A stretch of 64,000 nt of DNA from Styela clava. Its lineage: Eukaryota; Chordata; Ascidiacea; Stolidobranchia; Styelidae. The DNA is taken from NCBI RefSeq assembly GCF_964204865.1, contig NC_135254.1, positions 811,001 through 875,000 of the forward strand, given 5' to 3'. Positions within the stretch are counted from its first letter, which is position 1; each line of letters begins with the position of its first letter. The notes under the pieces are model-generated. The model was not told the origin of the DNA. It was given only the letters and a program-made list of their open reading frames with translations, and made no database searches. Below are positions 1 to 11,628 of this stretch, piece after piece. The translations under genes and the position numbers were made by a program.

Positions 1-61
1 TGCTCTTCCAGATGCTACTGAAAATGCTTTAACCACCAAGCCAGTCCAGAATGAATATAAG
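1..61 (+). CDS. Possible internal exon, cut by the window start
   Basis: One frame is open from the first base to position 61 and ends in Lys-AAG followed directly by GTAAGC, a good splice donor. Encoded residues include ATENALTTKPVQNEYK. The product is not recognised and nothing downstream on this strand was found to continue it, so this may be chance. It lies on the strand opposite the minus-strand candidate exon at 250-378, so the two would belong to different or overlapping genes. Confidence 0.3.
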
Positions 62-249
62 GTAAGCCAGACAGTTGTCATCTTATGGGTCATCAACCTA
101 TACAATTCATTGAACACATAAAAAGACACAATTTTGAATGAGCGAGCTGTCTGCTATCTAAGATCTCTTTAAACATCATTAATGATTGTCAAGAATCAAG
201 TTGATAGTAAAAAGCGCTTTTCAAATAAATTATTCATAGAGAAAAATAA

Positions 250-378
250 TTAGGTGGTTCCCCTACTAACCGGAGTTAATTCATCCCCACTGCTAAATCC
301 TCCCCAATCCTCTTCGCTGCCACCAGGTTTCGCCATAGAGATTTTTTGGACTTCCAAATCTTCTAGCTTACAATTTAT
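250..378 (-). CDS. Possible terminal coding exon of an unknown gene
   Basis: Read on the minus strand, a pyrimidine-rich stretch ending in ATTATAG at 379-385 could be a splice acceptor. It is followed by 42 open codons and a TAA at 252-250. The peptide is hydrophilic and acidic-aromatic near its end, with EEDWGGF and SSGDE, and finishes SRGTT. Short D/E-W-G-x-F tails can bind clathrin adaptors in other proteins, but no family is recognised here. It would sit downstream of ATAD5 on the same strand. No upstream exons were found between 379 and 1634. Confidence 0.35.
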   Translation of the reverse strand: MNCKLEDLEVQKISMAKPGGSEEDWGGFSSGDELTPVSRGTT

Positions 379-502
379 CTATAATAAATCTGTGAAATTA
401 AAAAACAAAAGTCGAGATAAAACACAACAGCACAAAAAACACTAAATTGTATATTTCTATAAAATTCATAAAAAATGATTTGAGTTGAGAACAGTTTTGG
501 GG

Positions 503-690
503 TAAGATTTTCCACATTTATGCAAGGATAGGAAAGCCGAATTAATCATGTGGCGAACCTCGGCCTCTCGTTTGGTTACCAGTCCATGTCGAGTATGGGA
601 TTAGTTAGCCAGTTATTTGTTTCAGATGCATGGATTTGATGGTGGAGAATGCCGTATCTGAACAGCTTTTCTCACTTCTGGATAACCCTT
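503..690 (-). mobile_element. SINE fragment (tRNA-headed family)
   Basis: This matches the body of the SINE seen most completely at 59450-59783, including the shared blocks GGCCTCTCGT, GGTTACCA and TATGGGATTAGTTAG. The tRNA-like head is missing and the copy is diverged. Confidence 0.6.
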
Positions 691-1067
691 AATGAGTTCC
701 TAAAATTGCTGACATGGGTTGGGTTGTGAAAATATAAATTTCAATCAAGATATTCCTTGTGGCATGACGATTTCACATCTGTGAGGCCAGGTTAGGGTTT
801 CAATTAAGATAAAAATCTGAGGCATTTTTTTAAGCAAAACTCAAAAAGTATTAGGTTGACTAAGCATTCACAACCAACAATCAAAGAATGCTAGCATACA
901 GGGAGTCATAATTTTTGTTGCTTTTCAGAGTGTGAGCGACAGGGTGTGTTGGTGTCGCGTTCTACTTAACAACAGAGCCCAGAAATAGTGATTTTATTAA
1001 CATTCAATAACAATAAAATTGAGTTGAAGTAAATTTTGCAGAATTAAGGATGATCAGAAGCAAGATA

Positions 1068-1389
1068 AAGTGAAAATTGAAAAAGGGTTCTGTGACAGAA
1101 CTAGAGATAGCAACCAACAAATATATTTCTTTCTTAAAAAAATCGTGAACAAGGCTTTCAATAATTCAAAAAATTCAATTGCAGTTGTTGGTTTAGAACA
1201 AGTTGATGGGAGAACTATGCAATGTTTTCTGACACTCGCTGGGGAAAAAACAGACAAAACCGAATTGGACTAAAAATTGAAAAAAAAATCTGGAGACAGA
1301 ACTAGACATAGCGAACCACAACTGCATGAGCAGGTGATGTCTTACAATGAATAGGCGACGTTCTTTCACACTCGCTTGGCAGAAAAACA
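1068..1389. repeat. Degenerate tandem duplication, two units
   Basis: A block beginning AAAATTGAAAAA then GACAGAACTAGA at about 1070 recurs at about 1275. Both units end with a CACTCGCT plus AAAAACA-like stretch (near 1235-1255 and 1370-1389). The second unit is shorter. No coding signal is shared between the units. Confidence 0.5.
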
Positions 1390-1634
1390 CGAGCGGGAAT
1401 AAGCATGAAGAGAATCAGATGAATTAAGTAATATTATTCTCAGATATATTCTGAATTGGCGATGTTAAACAATGAACACACAGAAGTCAACCTTTTCCAG
1501 TTACCCCAGCCTCCCACTAATATTCCTCGCGATGTTTTAAATTAACGAATTAGTAATCATCGAGTTGGGAATGATGAAAGAGGTACAGCAAACTATAATA
1601 AGTGTATTTCAGTTGTCCCTTGTTGATTAAAATA

Positions 1635-4600
1635 TTATTTTTCTAAAATAACTTCCTTGTAATCGTTCACAAGCTTATTCAGTTCTGTTGGCTTCGGAAA
1701 AACTTTAATCGAATTCAAATAATGTAAAAATCTTCGCTTTTTCTTCGAATTTTTTCGCACGTCTTCGGATCGACAAATCGAGCGAATAGCAGGAAGAAAA
1801 TCTATGACGAACACACTAGGTGTGACGGACATCCCACCACTGAATTGAGACTGAAGGGAGTGCCGCATAAATTGATTATTTTTTCGTGTTTTACCTTCAT
1901 ACGGTAAACGTAATTCCAAACTGTCTGGTACAAATAGTTTTATTGTTGAGTCATTATTTGTTGATGAATTTTGATTATTCATGTTAGAGGGCTCAGCATC
2001 TTTGCTTTCCCTCGATGCGTAATTAATTTCTCCAGTGGAAATATTTTTTGAATCTTTTTCTGTACTTTTCAAAATGTTCAAAAATTCCGATTTCTTTTTA
2101 GGTTTTTCACTGGACTCAAAACCTGCCATTTCCTTCAAACCCTTATTTTCAGGAAGTTTTGAATCTGAAGTGTTCTTTTCAACTTCAACCAACTCAGCAC
2201 TGGTTTTAAAATCCTCAAAATTTTTCTTTAATGCAACAAGAGCATTTTTAAAGTCAACACAGCACCTAGACATGGCCCTGACTTGAACAGCAGCTTGTAG
2301 ATCTGAAGATGTTTCCACAGCTTGGTGACTTATTTCTGTGATTTTTGGTAAAAAGTCACCAAGACCGTCTTTGATTTTACATCTCGTATCGTCCAGAAGT
2401 TTATTCCCAACATCGTGGCTTTTCTGAGTTCTCGAAATTGAAGTTTTGAATATGTCTGAGAAACAGCATATGTCTGCCATATCGCTAATAGCTTGTAAAG
2501 TTTTGATTTCACATTTTGCTCTATTTTTCGCAACTTTTTTATACTTTGGCATTGAATCAGAGTTGGTCACAACGTGTGATGCTTGATTTTGCTGGTCAGA
2601 ACTGGTTTTAACTGGTCGCATATGGTTGGAACCGGTCGGATCAGGACTTATAGCAGAAGCAGCATTTAGTGGTGCTTGGCTTTCATTTAGTTGCTTTGAA
2701 TGAGTTTTAGGCTGCAAACGTGTTTGAAATGGCTGAAAGTTTTGGTTGGAACTGGTTTGAACTGGATGATACTGGCCAGGGACAGCTGTTGCTGGATAAA
2801 ACCGGGCAGGCTGAGCGTGATTGTAGACATTATAGTTTGGGGTGATGGATTGAGCAGGGTAAGACTGAACAGTTGGAGAGCTTGGGTGAGGTCCTGCTTG
2901 GACTGGATAAGATTGGTTGAAACCAGTTTGTACAGGATATGGATGGTGATAATTCTGAGGTGGATAATAGGATTGGGGGACATGAGACTGGCTGTGACCG
3001 GTTTGAACAGGATTTGGACAATTTTGAGGCGGATAATAATTTTGGGGAATATGAGACTGGTTATGACCGGTTTGAACAGGAGTTAGCTGGTTTGGATAGT
3101 TTTGATGTGGATAATATGTTTGAGCTGCATGTGGTTGATAGTAGGTTGTGTGTGCAGGGTATGGTTGATATACATAAGGAGAGATATTCCTTCCAGTTTG
3201 AACCGGGTTGAACTGGTTATAACTAACTTGGTATGGATACATCTGGTTGTTGCCAGTTTGAACAGGAAAATACTGGTTGTAGTTGGCATGAACTGGATAA
3301 CACCGATCAACTGAGTCTTCATCAATAAGGAAATCCATCGGTTCCTGATAAAAAACAAACAAAAATGAAAAGTTTGATAATATAGATCAGGGTGGTCCAA
3401 ACCCAAGCCTGCGCACCAGGCTATCTGTGGCCCGTGTTGTATTCGGAGAGTAATCAAAAAATCACGTTTAGTGTTGTTTCCTCATAAAATTACCCAGAAA
3501 AATCTTTTGACATAGTGTTACATCACTGGCAATTGACTGGTGTTATGACTAGCTGAGGAAACTAGCGAAGTTGAATGATAACTGGCTTTCTATCTTTTTG
3601 GTCCGGAATATAAGCTAACAATTGTGGCATCGTAGAAGACGTAAAATTGAATGCGGATTCTTTTAGCCTGGATTGGCTATGCCTATGCCTGATAAGTAAA
3701 TATTAATGTTATGGCCTAACAATATAATCCATACCGGGTGTTTTTTGCAACCAGCCTAAACAGTAAAAATTGCTGCTTATATTAGCAATTACCCTCGATG
3801 TTTGGAAGCACTTACATTTGTGGAAGCACTTTTTCCATTTGAAACAGTTTGAAATCCTACACTAAATACAAATATAGAAGGACTTTTGCATGTTTTTAGC
3901 TTGATTAATAGCAAATACTGATCAATGTGTTTCCACAAGACAATTCAATCATATGACAAACCATGACCTCTCGTCTGGATATCAGCCCATGTCAGGTATG
4001 GGATTAGTTAGCCAGTTATTTATGTTTTAAAAATGTTGTTTGGACGGTAGAGAAAGATGCAACTGGCCAGCGGTTATGTGAAAATCACTGCCCTCAGGCT
4101 TAGCACGATGCGCTATGATCACGGAACCCCAAAAAAATGAAAACTTACAAATAATCCCCCTCACCTGTACATGCGGAGTGAAACTTTCTTCTACTGTGAA
4201 GTCATAAGATGAAAATTCCATTTCAACGTCCCTTGCGACAAATGTTGGAGGAACATGGATTTCCAGTGGAGTTTTACCAACAGAAAACTGTGGTTTCATT
4301 TCACCACATGATGGCAGAAGAGAGAACCAGTTCAATAGTATAATCGGAGGCAATTTTGACGACAGCATTATTGATACTACATCCTCCGCTACAGATAATT
4401 GAGAAGGCTCACAATTGTGCAAAAGTTGGCATAATTTGCCAATATCGGAATTCAGATCTGTTGAGGCAGCAGCATCTGATTTGAAAAGAATATCATGAAT
4501 TCCGCAGATTTTTGAAGAAAAATTAGAAATATTCGTTAATGTCTTTACTGCAATCGACTTCTCAGAATCTGCATCATATTTTAATTTTCCCCGACTACGT

Positions 4601-6396
4601 CTTGTCTTTCTAGTTTTCTTCTCCTCTATGATTTTAGGTGAATTCTGCGTTGTTTTCGTAGCGATATTACTGAACCAAAAGTGTATATTATGGATGGTTT
4701 TCCTTAAATCACATTTGAGAATTTGATTTGCTATTTTAACATCTGTAATTTGGTCGTCAGAAATAGAAAAATGTTCATTTCTTGCAATTTCTTGTAACCG
4801 TGACAACTGTTTTGTGACAGCTATCGGCCCAAACAAAAATTTCTCGTAATTTTGGTCCAGATTACGCAATATCCCTCCATCAGATGTCGTTAAGATAATC
4901 GGCCTTTTTGTAGCCGAAATTAAATTCTGAACGGCAGACCAGAAATACTTGTCTTCATCAAATAAGACATCAACATCTTCGAATAAAATTAAAGAATTTT
5001 GGGGAGGTTTTTTCACATCATTTTTAACGGCAAAAAAGTTGAAACTTTGTTTACTTTTTGAGACTTGATGAGACTGAGTCGCTTCATGTAGTTGAGATAA
5101 AACTTGTTTACTGCTGCGCTGAGACGAAGCGTTCATTTCGAACACTTTAAAACTTAATTCTTTTGCGCAGGCGTAAATTGAGGCAGTTTTTCCACACCCA
5201 AAAGGACCGATAACGACTCCACATCTCGCAAAAGAATCTTCTTCTTTTTTCAGTTTGACCTTGTCATCTTCGTCAAGGTCAAAATCACTGTCGCTATCTT
5301 CCTTTTCATCCTTCCCTCCTTTTTCCTGTCGTTCCAGTTCTTCCTTTTCTTTTTCCCAACGTTTCTTCCATTCCTTCAACCAGTTTGACATTTTCTCGGC
5401 GTGGGAAGAATTTCCAGCAATTTCCACAGCACATATAGGTTCGTATTTTTCCGTCCACAAAATCGTTTCGTTTTCCAATGCAGGTAGATCACATACAACG
5501 TTTCTTGTTGGCGGAAAAATTGTTTTCATCGGGCTATCAAAAACTGGCTTAGAACTTTTCACTTCCCCAACAAAAACGATACCGTCGCTGCTAGACTTTC
5601 TTTCTTTTTCAGATAATTTCGATGATTTTTTATCTGCTGTTGCAGAATTAGTAATTTTCCGAGACCCATCAATTCGTAACTGCTTTTTTGTTTTTGCAGA
5701 TGAATTTGATATTTTGGTTTTTTTGCTCGTTTTCGATTTAGCTGTGTCTTTATTCAGAAACATTTTTGATTGTTTTGATGTATTTGACTTCTTTTGCAAA
5801 TCAAAAAATGTGGTTCGCGCTTCGAAATTACCTGCAGATTTTTGCTCCTTTTTTTGGGAAAAAAAAGATTCTCCTTTTGGCCCATTTTCTTTCCTTTTCC
5901 GTTTCATCGGTGGGGATTGAGATTCTTCTGCAGGACCTTTTTGTTTGACAATTGCTGAATTTGGATTTTTCGATTTAGTTTTGGAAACAGAGTTTGAAGT
6001 TTTTGGGGAAGTTAGGTCCACAACACAATCGTGATTCTTCAATTTCTTGGTTATTTTCTCGTAATTTTTGTTGCTTTTAGTTGTTTTTGCTAATTTATCT
6101 CCCGATTTTGTAAAAATATCATAAATTTTTTGTGACTTGAGGTTTGATTTCGAGCATCTTGAGATCGAAAACTCTTCCTTTTTGCTTGAATTTTTATCCT
6201 TTTTCTCATTGTTCGGGCTCAAAGACAAATCTGGTGAATCATCAGATTTCAGTCGTTTTTCTGTCCGCTTAGGATTACTGCGTCGTTTCCTTTTCTTTTT
6301 TGAATTTTCTGGGGATGAATCGGTGAAGTCTTTTGCTTCTGAAGACAAAAATTCTTCGTAGGATAACGACTGTACAACTTCACCTTTATCCTTCAT
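1635..6396 (-). CDS. ATAD5: ATAD5/Elg1-like PCNA-unloading AAA+ ATPase, two exons (4165-6396 and 1635-3344)
   Basis: ATAD5 (yeast Elg1) replaces RFC1 in an RFC-like complex that removes PCNA from DNA after replication. Exon one (6396-4165, 744 codons) has a basic, Ser/Lys-rich N-terminus with KKKRKRR (possible NLS), a WTEKYEP block, an SNWLKEWKKRW helix, Walker A GPFGCGKT near residue 397, the ATAD5-typical FEMNASSQRS, and Walker B LILFEDVDVLFDED near 465. It ends at HVQ followed by a GTGAGG donor. Exon two (3344-1635) follows a TTTTTTATCAG acceptor in the same phase and ends with the conserved tail around RSICRSEDVR and KRRFLHYLNSIK. Total length is about 1313 aa, against about 1840 in human. 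Exon two opens with an unusual Tyr/Pro/Gln repeat region. The start was chosen at 6396 (MKDKGEV), because upstream codons run into an acceptor-like TTTATTTAG. A 5' exon may exist. Confidence 0.88.
2700..3300 (-). repeat. ATAD5: Coding repeat: Tyr/Pro/Gln-rich PVQTG array inside ATAD5
   Basis: The first ~210 codons of ATAD5 exon two are a degenerate array of 10-20-residue units built on PVQTGxNQ and YYPPQN. The composition (Tyr, Gln, Pro, Asn) is that of a disordered, prion-like segment. At DNA level the units share GGTTTGAAC-like blocks, so recent slippage or unequal exchange is likely. It lies between the ATPase exon and the conserved C-terminal clamp-loader region. Confidence 0.75.
3345..4164 (-). 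other. ATAD5 intron carrying a SINE fragment
   Basis: The intron has donor GTGAGG at 4164 and acceptor ATCAG at 3345, with phase 0 on both sides. Its 5' part (about 3950-4135) is a SINE fragment with the block TATGGGATTAGTTAGCCAG. Reading through the donor gives a false C-terminus made of SINE sequence. The rest shows nothing recognisable. Confidence 0.75.
3950..4135 (-). mobile_element. SINE fragment in the ATAD5 intron
   Basis: This shows blocks of the family at 59450-59783: GACCTCTCGTC, TATGGGATTAGTTAG and CCAGCGGTTATGTGAA. It lacks most of the tRNA-like head and lies in the same orientation as the gene. Confidence 0.6.
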
Positions 6397-6996
6397 ATTA
6401 AACCATCTACTAAATAAAACTAAAAACAAAATTTGTACAAGTTATCAGCTCTGTAACTTACAGAAAAAACAGGGCTAGAAATCTAGAGTCAAAGTTAGGT
6501 AGAGCTGTTATTTACGTTACCGGTACCGGTACCTAAATACTTTTTTGTGTACTGCTTTTTAATTTCACACTTTCACACAAATTCTATAGTTTTTTTATTT
6601 CGCTTTTATCCAATTTTTTGTTTTTCAGTCGCCGTGTTTCGCCACACAGCAATATTATGATTATTAGGCGATCTCATCGGCTTCTTTCCTAAGAAAAATA
6701 TTACAATCACTAAATATCTGAAAAAGCCAACCTATGGTACGGTACCGGTACCGGTACCATGTTTTCTCTCCACCTAAAGACTGAAAGCTAAATTCCTTCC
6801 AAGGCTGTAAGTATTAATTGGGACTACGTCTTTTATTCTGATTATGGAGTCAAAATGAACTAATATCTGTATACTTATTAGTTATAACGGTATAACGGAC
6901 AAAAATCAGGCGGCAAAGTAGAAAATCCAGATGACGAACTCACAGAGGTGCACGGAGTCTAATGTTTAGAAAAAGTCAGTCCTGGATGTTCAGGAT

Positions 6997-7160
6997 AGGA
7001 TTTACATATTTATCCAGAGGGTAAGGAAAATCGATAAGACGGCCTTATCATATGGCTAATCAAGGCCTCTCGATCATTTACGATTCCATGTGGGTTATGG
7101 GATTAGTTGGTTATTTGTTCCCGGAATCGTGGACTTGGTTGCTAACTTTAGCATACAGGT
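6997..7160 (-). mobile_element. SINE fragment (tail end)
   Basis: It shares the SINE tail GATTTACATATTTATCC and AAGACGGC...TTATC, then GGCCTCTCG and TATGGGATTAGTTGG, before decaying. The head is absent. Confidence 0.65.
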
Positions 7161-8954
7161 GTTCGGGTCGTTATAGGACCAAACTAATGCTTTTTCATGG
7201 TCTAATTTACTGCTGGGTAACTTATTTCACACGTAAATTTTTGAAATATAATTGAAAAATGATTTTCTCATTGTTTCCTAATAAAAAAGCAAGGAATTGA
7301 TGCTTCAAAAATCATCAACGTGAAGACTTGGGGGTCGTTTCTGAAACGAAAAAACCGGGACGACGCGGATTACATGAGTCAACCCTGGTTCGATTCCAGG
7401 AGCTTAGTAATTGTGGGTAAATTACGGGCATCAAAACTAGCTGTAAATCCCATTAAAATATACTCTATAGATCTTTGCTTCAAATATTGGTTTGAGGTCA
7501 TTACAATCATTTCTACCCACGACAGGTGGGCCCGGCACCAATTTCTGACAGATGAAACATTACTAAATTGCCATTAAATTTTTTTGTGTGTAAAATACGG
7601 TTCTATGACAGAAAAGGATTCGTAAATAAAATTACCATTATATTTGTTGTTGCTTAGATAAATTAGTATAGCTACATACTAACTTGGTACCAATTTGCGT
7701 ACAAAGCTCAAACAATTATATAGCCAAACCTAAACTATATATATTGTAGAAAACCAGACAACCTTATCCATTCTCTTTTATACCATATACTAACCCGAAA
7801 ATTCTTATATGCATAATTAAATAGTGAATATGGGGGGAGCTGACTCTCCTCCAAGTCTATACCGAAAAACTCTACATGTTATTGTATATATTTTTATTTT
7901 TGCTATTGATTCAGTATTTTTTTTCTGGTTGACGAAAAATAAATCTCTCTCATTCTCTCTCTTTTGCTTGCGGCGCGCTGAGCAAATAGAAAACAATTTT
8001 CGGCACCTTAAAAAAATAAAAAAAGTTAGCTTTGAAAAAATTATTCTGCAAGTGTTAATGCGATTAATGTGCCTGTTTTGAGAAACGATTACGATTTAAA
8101 CGAGATTCTGTCGTTGCCAACCACACCCGCATTGCGTCGCTAATTCCAAAAAGTCGATTCCTTTTTGCTTTTAATTTTTTAGCAGAAAATCCGTGTTCAC
8201 AGACTCATGAAGATGCAAATGGCAAGTTTATTTTGATGGCTTTTGCAGCGATACTGAAATAGAATTTGTAGGCAGATGGTGGGCGGTGGACGTCATGTTT
8301 ACAAATACATTATACAGGGGTTGCCATTCGCCAACACTTCGATTGTGTGATGTTATGGGAATTTAATAAGATACTCCCAAAAATCGCTGCGAACCGGTTT
8401 CATGCAGCGCTGCTGTGTGTTTTAAAGCAGGACAAATACAGTACTTTATATGCTCAAAAAATACGATATATATCTACCGTATTTGAGACTGCATGGGTAA
8501 GCCCGATAGTGTACATTACGTACCAAAAAAGTTTCGCCGATGCCGAGGTTTAGAAATGAATCTGCCCAACACTGTGTGCCTTGGCTCCTACAATAACTTC
8601 TGCAAATTTTTTTTGCAATTTTATTAAAAATACGCCCACAAAGCCAAGCTTATTGGCATCGGAGGACTTTTTTGCGTGTGTGCAGTTGACTGCATATTCA
8701 GGACTCATTTATTTTGTGTATGACCTTATCGACAATCGGTCAATCGCGAACTATTTTGAAAATTTTAGTCGATCGCGGTTGAAAGCTGGTTGGTCACCCA
8801 TGCATTATAACATACCAACCCAATACAATTATAACGTGGCAATTACTCTTACTACATCGACTAGGCAAGTGCAATAAAATTAAATTCTAATCATAGACCC
8901 AAGCTTGCCCGTTGCATGCATGGCTATGTGTGATACAAATGGCTTATTATTTGA

Positions 8955-9016
8955 ACTCCAAAAAGCTTCTCGGCACACCTGAGAATATCTCACGGCACAC
9001 CGTTGGAGAAACGCTG
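8955..9016. mobile_element. Isolated hAT-like terminal sequence
   Basis: The stretch ending GTTGGAGAAACGCTG, with CGGCACACC repeated twice before it, resembles the ends of widespread animal hAT MITEs (C-A-G-first terminus on the minus strand). The partner end was not found. Confidence 0.3.
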
Positions 9017-9165
9017 TTTTATCATCCTTTCAAAAAAATAAAATTATCGTTTAGGTAAGTTTGATAGCTTGCTTTCTTTTTCTCTCAAAACTGTATTTTT
9101 TTTAGTTTTTGGTTCACATGATTACCAAGACATATTACTACCAAAATGCAATATGAAAAAAAGAT

Positions 9166-9231
9166 TGTTTCCGCCCAGGATCGAACTGGGGACCTTTCGC
9201 GTGAACGTGATAACCACTACACTACAAAAAC
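9166..9231 (-). pseudogene. tRNA-Val pseudogene
   Basis: It is recognisable at both ends, but the anticodon loop is deleted (GCGTG joins directly to AACGTGA) and the acceptor stem is altered to GTTTTTG. Confidence 0.8.
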
Positions 9232-9362
9232 TCTACAACGCTCAAGCTAGAGTTGCATTGCATAATTACGTAAGCCTCAATCGAAACAAAGTGACTAATT
9301 CGTCCTGGTGTCCGTGCAAGTACAATGAAAGTGTTCTGCAGCCAAAGTATACTATTCTAGGT

Positions 9363-10241
9363 CAAGGTAGTCCAAGATTGCGAGGTTGAAGGGCCGCAAA
9401 AACTTCTGAGGAGGTCTCGCGGGCCGCAGTCGGAGAAAACCCAAAAGTGATCGAAACACCGCGAGTTCATTCACCTTAAATATATCTAAAAATATGAGTT
9501 TATTATTCTAATCAGTTTTTCAAAAAAACTATTTAAAGACTTTAGTTATTTTAAAATTGCTTCCTGAGAAATATTGTGGTATTATCGACATCTTTTTTGG
9601 TTTTGCAATGTCGCTCAAAATTATTTTTTTCGTCACAGATATTACTTGAAAACATACCAGACACGGTGGTTTAAGCGTTGAACGTTGTTGTGGGTAAGGA
9701 AATTGCTCCAAGCTTACTTCGGTCAACTTTTTTCTATACTTATTGTATGATAAATTTATTACTTGTAGCTCGAGCAGGCCGTCAAAAAACAACCAAGTCC
9801 GTTAAAGTAGGGAACTCGGACCCAAATAAAAAAAAATGGAACGCGCGGCGCTAAGTCAGCTCTACGGTTCGTCACTGCTGTCACATGGCCAACACTTAAA
9901 AATAGAGGAGTGTTTTGACTACAATAAAGGCATATAACGTCTCTTCAAATGAGGAGTTACTTTACGTGAGCACATCTCATCGGCCAGGTCCTGCCTGCAC
10001 AAGTCAATTCATTCTCTTTTTACCGATCACAGGACGTCATTCCCATATACATATAGCCACAAACATCAATTCTGACATCGGGATTAGGAAAAAGATTATT
10101 AACAGATGGAATGGTTTGAAAATAAATAAAAAATGTTACGCTAATAAATACAAATATCTGCCAATGGTTTAGTAGTGTACACTAAAATTGTTCTGCGGGT
10201 CGCAGAGAATGTGTCGGCGGGCCGCAGTTTGAACCATCCTG
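9363..10241. mobile_element. hAT-type MITE, 879 bp
   Basis: The ends resemble each other as inverted repeats (CAAGGTAGTCCAA at the left; CAGGATGGTTCAA when the right end is read on minus), with GGGCCGCA/GCGGGCCGC inside each end. The flanking 8-bp copies are TTCTAGGT at 9355-9362 and TTCTTTGT at 10242-10249. A related array copy at about 19782-19795 (minus) carries the same flanks joined with one TTCTAGGT, an empty site that confirms the boundaries. No transposase is encoded. Confidence 0.7.
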
Positions 10242-10364
10242 TTCTTTGTGCTTCAAGAGTCTTGCTGCACACTAACACAAATGTTCTCAGTTATGCACGT
10301 GGGTCCATTTGAAATAAAACGGTTTCCGATACGAAACAATTATGACCAAGTCAAATAGAAGGTT

Positions 10365-10411
10365 TGTTTCCGGGCTGAAGGCGGACGTGATAACCACTAC
10401 ACTACGGAAAC
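10365..10411 (-). pseudogene. tRNA-Val remnant with internal deletion
   Basis: The first ~29 nt and the last few nt of a Val gene are present, but the anticodon arm and most of the T arm are gone. Confidence 0.75.
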
Positions 10412-10502
10412 CGAGTACAGAAAATATAGAGATGATTTAATAGAATTTCTAACTGACCAAACTCCAATATCAATTTGCATTTTATTGAAAAAAATATTCT
10501 TT

Positions 10503-10542
10503 GAACGCTCATCGTGGGGATCGAACCCCCAGACCGTTAAAC
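10503..10542 (-). pseudogene. tRNA-like 3' fragment with B-box
   Basis: On minus, it holds GGTTCGATCCCCACGATG, a B-box/T-arm-like stretch with a mismatch in the T stem. Copies occur at about 12162-12201, 22872-22912, 28789-28829, 30270-30310 (all minus) and 51798-51837 (plus). The acceptor end does not pair with any nearby 5' half, and its isotype is not recognised. Confidence 0.5.
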
Positions 10543-10764
10543 TACTTGAAATAAAAATAAAGAACAGAGAAGATTAGTAATTCTAGAGCAAACACAAAGC
10601 AAAATTTCAAAATTTCTCCACAAGAACGACAAAATTTCTCTCTGTGAAGGAATTCTTCCCCAGTTTGGAAACGTGGAATTAACTCCAGCGAAAAGAATCC
10701 TAATTCTAAAACACTGCCATCCTAATTGCATTCTGTTGTTAAGTATTCCCTCCGCATGGCGAGC

Positions 10765-10837
10765 GTTTCCGTAATGTAGTGGTTATCACGTTCGCTTTAC
10801 ACGCGAAAGGTCCCCGGTTCGAGCCCGGGCGGAAACA
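10765..10837 (+). tRNA. tRNA-Val(UAC)
   Basis: The gene is 73 nt. The acceptor GTTTCCG pairs with CGGAAAC, the anticodon stem TTCGC pairs with GCGAA around loop TTTACAC, and the B-box GGTTCGAGCC is intact. Position 10 is A instead of the usual G. TTTT follows about 10 nt downstream as a possible pol III stop. Confidence 0.88.
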
Positions 10838-11251
10838 ATTCAACATTTTGATTTGATCAGAAACGTCTTTTTATCGGCGATTATTTTATTTTAAGTGCAA
10901 CGAGAGACAAATTAGGATGTATTTTTGTAAGGTTTCATCAGACCGAAGTCAGACTTCTCTCAGACAAGCACAAATCAACTAGATTACAGAAATGGATGTC
11001 TCTCCAAGAATCGATATCTTCGTTTGTGTCCGTAACAATGAAGCAATAAGTCCCGGCCATTCCGGGACGGTTGGCAGCCCTATGTGGACGCTATTGGTAC
11101 CCTGTTTGGCATGACCAGCTTAGTTGACAACGCGACTTTGAAGGAATTCCCCAGTTGAGAAACGTGGAAATAACTCCGGCGAAAAGAATGATAATTATAA
11201 AAAACTGCCGTCCTAATTCTATTGTCTTACTAAGTACCGAGAATAGGCAAG

Positions 11252-11276
11252 CGTTTCCGTAGTGTAGTGCTTATAC
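11252..11276 (+). pseudogene. tRNA-Val 5' fragment
   Basis: The first ~25 nt of a Val gene (GTTTCCGTAGTGTAGTG) are followed by unrelated spacer. The same fragment recurs at 12900 and, on minus, at 51072. Confidence 0.7.
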
Positions 11277-11628
11277 TCCGTGATCCTACGGATGGATTTC
11301 TGCATTACATAATTACCGAATTCCCTATCCAAACATAGTGGCCAATTCGGGCTGGTGAATAGGTAAGTGCTACGTTTGCGGAAACGCTGGCGGGAAAGCT
11401 GTAGTTACATTAACTTAATAAGACAATAAAATCAGGATGTTAATTACATCGGCAGTGCTTTTATGATTGTGATTGTTTTAGCTTGAGTTAAACCGAGAAG
11501 TAGGGGAACTGATAACAAGGCAGAGAACGAAAATGTACGATTCAATTTGTGTTACTAACTAGAGCTAGTTCAAGCTATTGTCTCTACAAAATACTCTTGC
11601 AGATGAAGTTGTAAAAAAAGAAAAACAT

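Larger units (their letters stand above)
379..1634. other. Non-coding interval downstream of ATAD5
   Basis: No convincing gene was seen. It holds a decayed SINE fragment (about 503-690) and a degenerate local duplication (1068-1389). The remainder is AT-rich unique-looking sequence. Confidence 0.5.
6430..9165. other. Gene-poor interval upstream of ATAD5
   Basis: It contains two short (GGTACC)n-type stretches at 6518-6533 and 6736-6758, a SINE fragment at 6997-7160, and a probable hAT-like inverted-repeat end near 8955-9016. Short open frames here lack any recognisable motif. A perfect T-arm-like stretch near 7380-7400 has no matching acceptor arm. No host gene is supported. Confidence 0.5.

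Noticed and set aside
2700-3211. Long open frames on the plus strand opposite ATAD5 exon two
   Set aside because: They are antisense shadows of the PVQTG repeat, with no independent coding signal.
4027-4164. Continuous reading frame extending ATAD5 by ~46 residues
   Set aside because: It begins with a GTGAGG donor and then runs through SINE sequence; the next exon joins in the same phase.
7320-7410. Possible tRNA around a perfect T-arm-like stretch (CCTGGTTCGATTCCAGG)
   Set aside because: No D arm, anticodon arm or pairing acceptor stem could be found around it.
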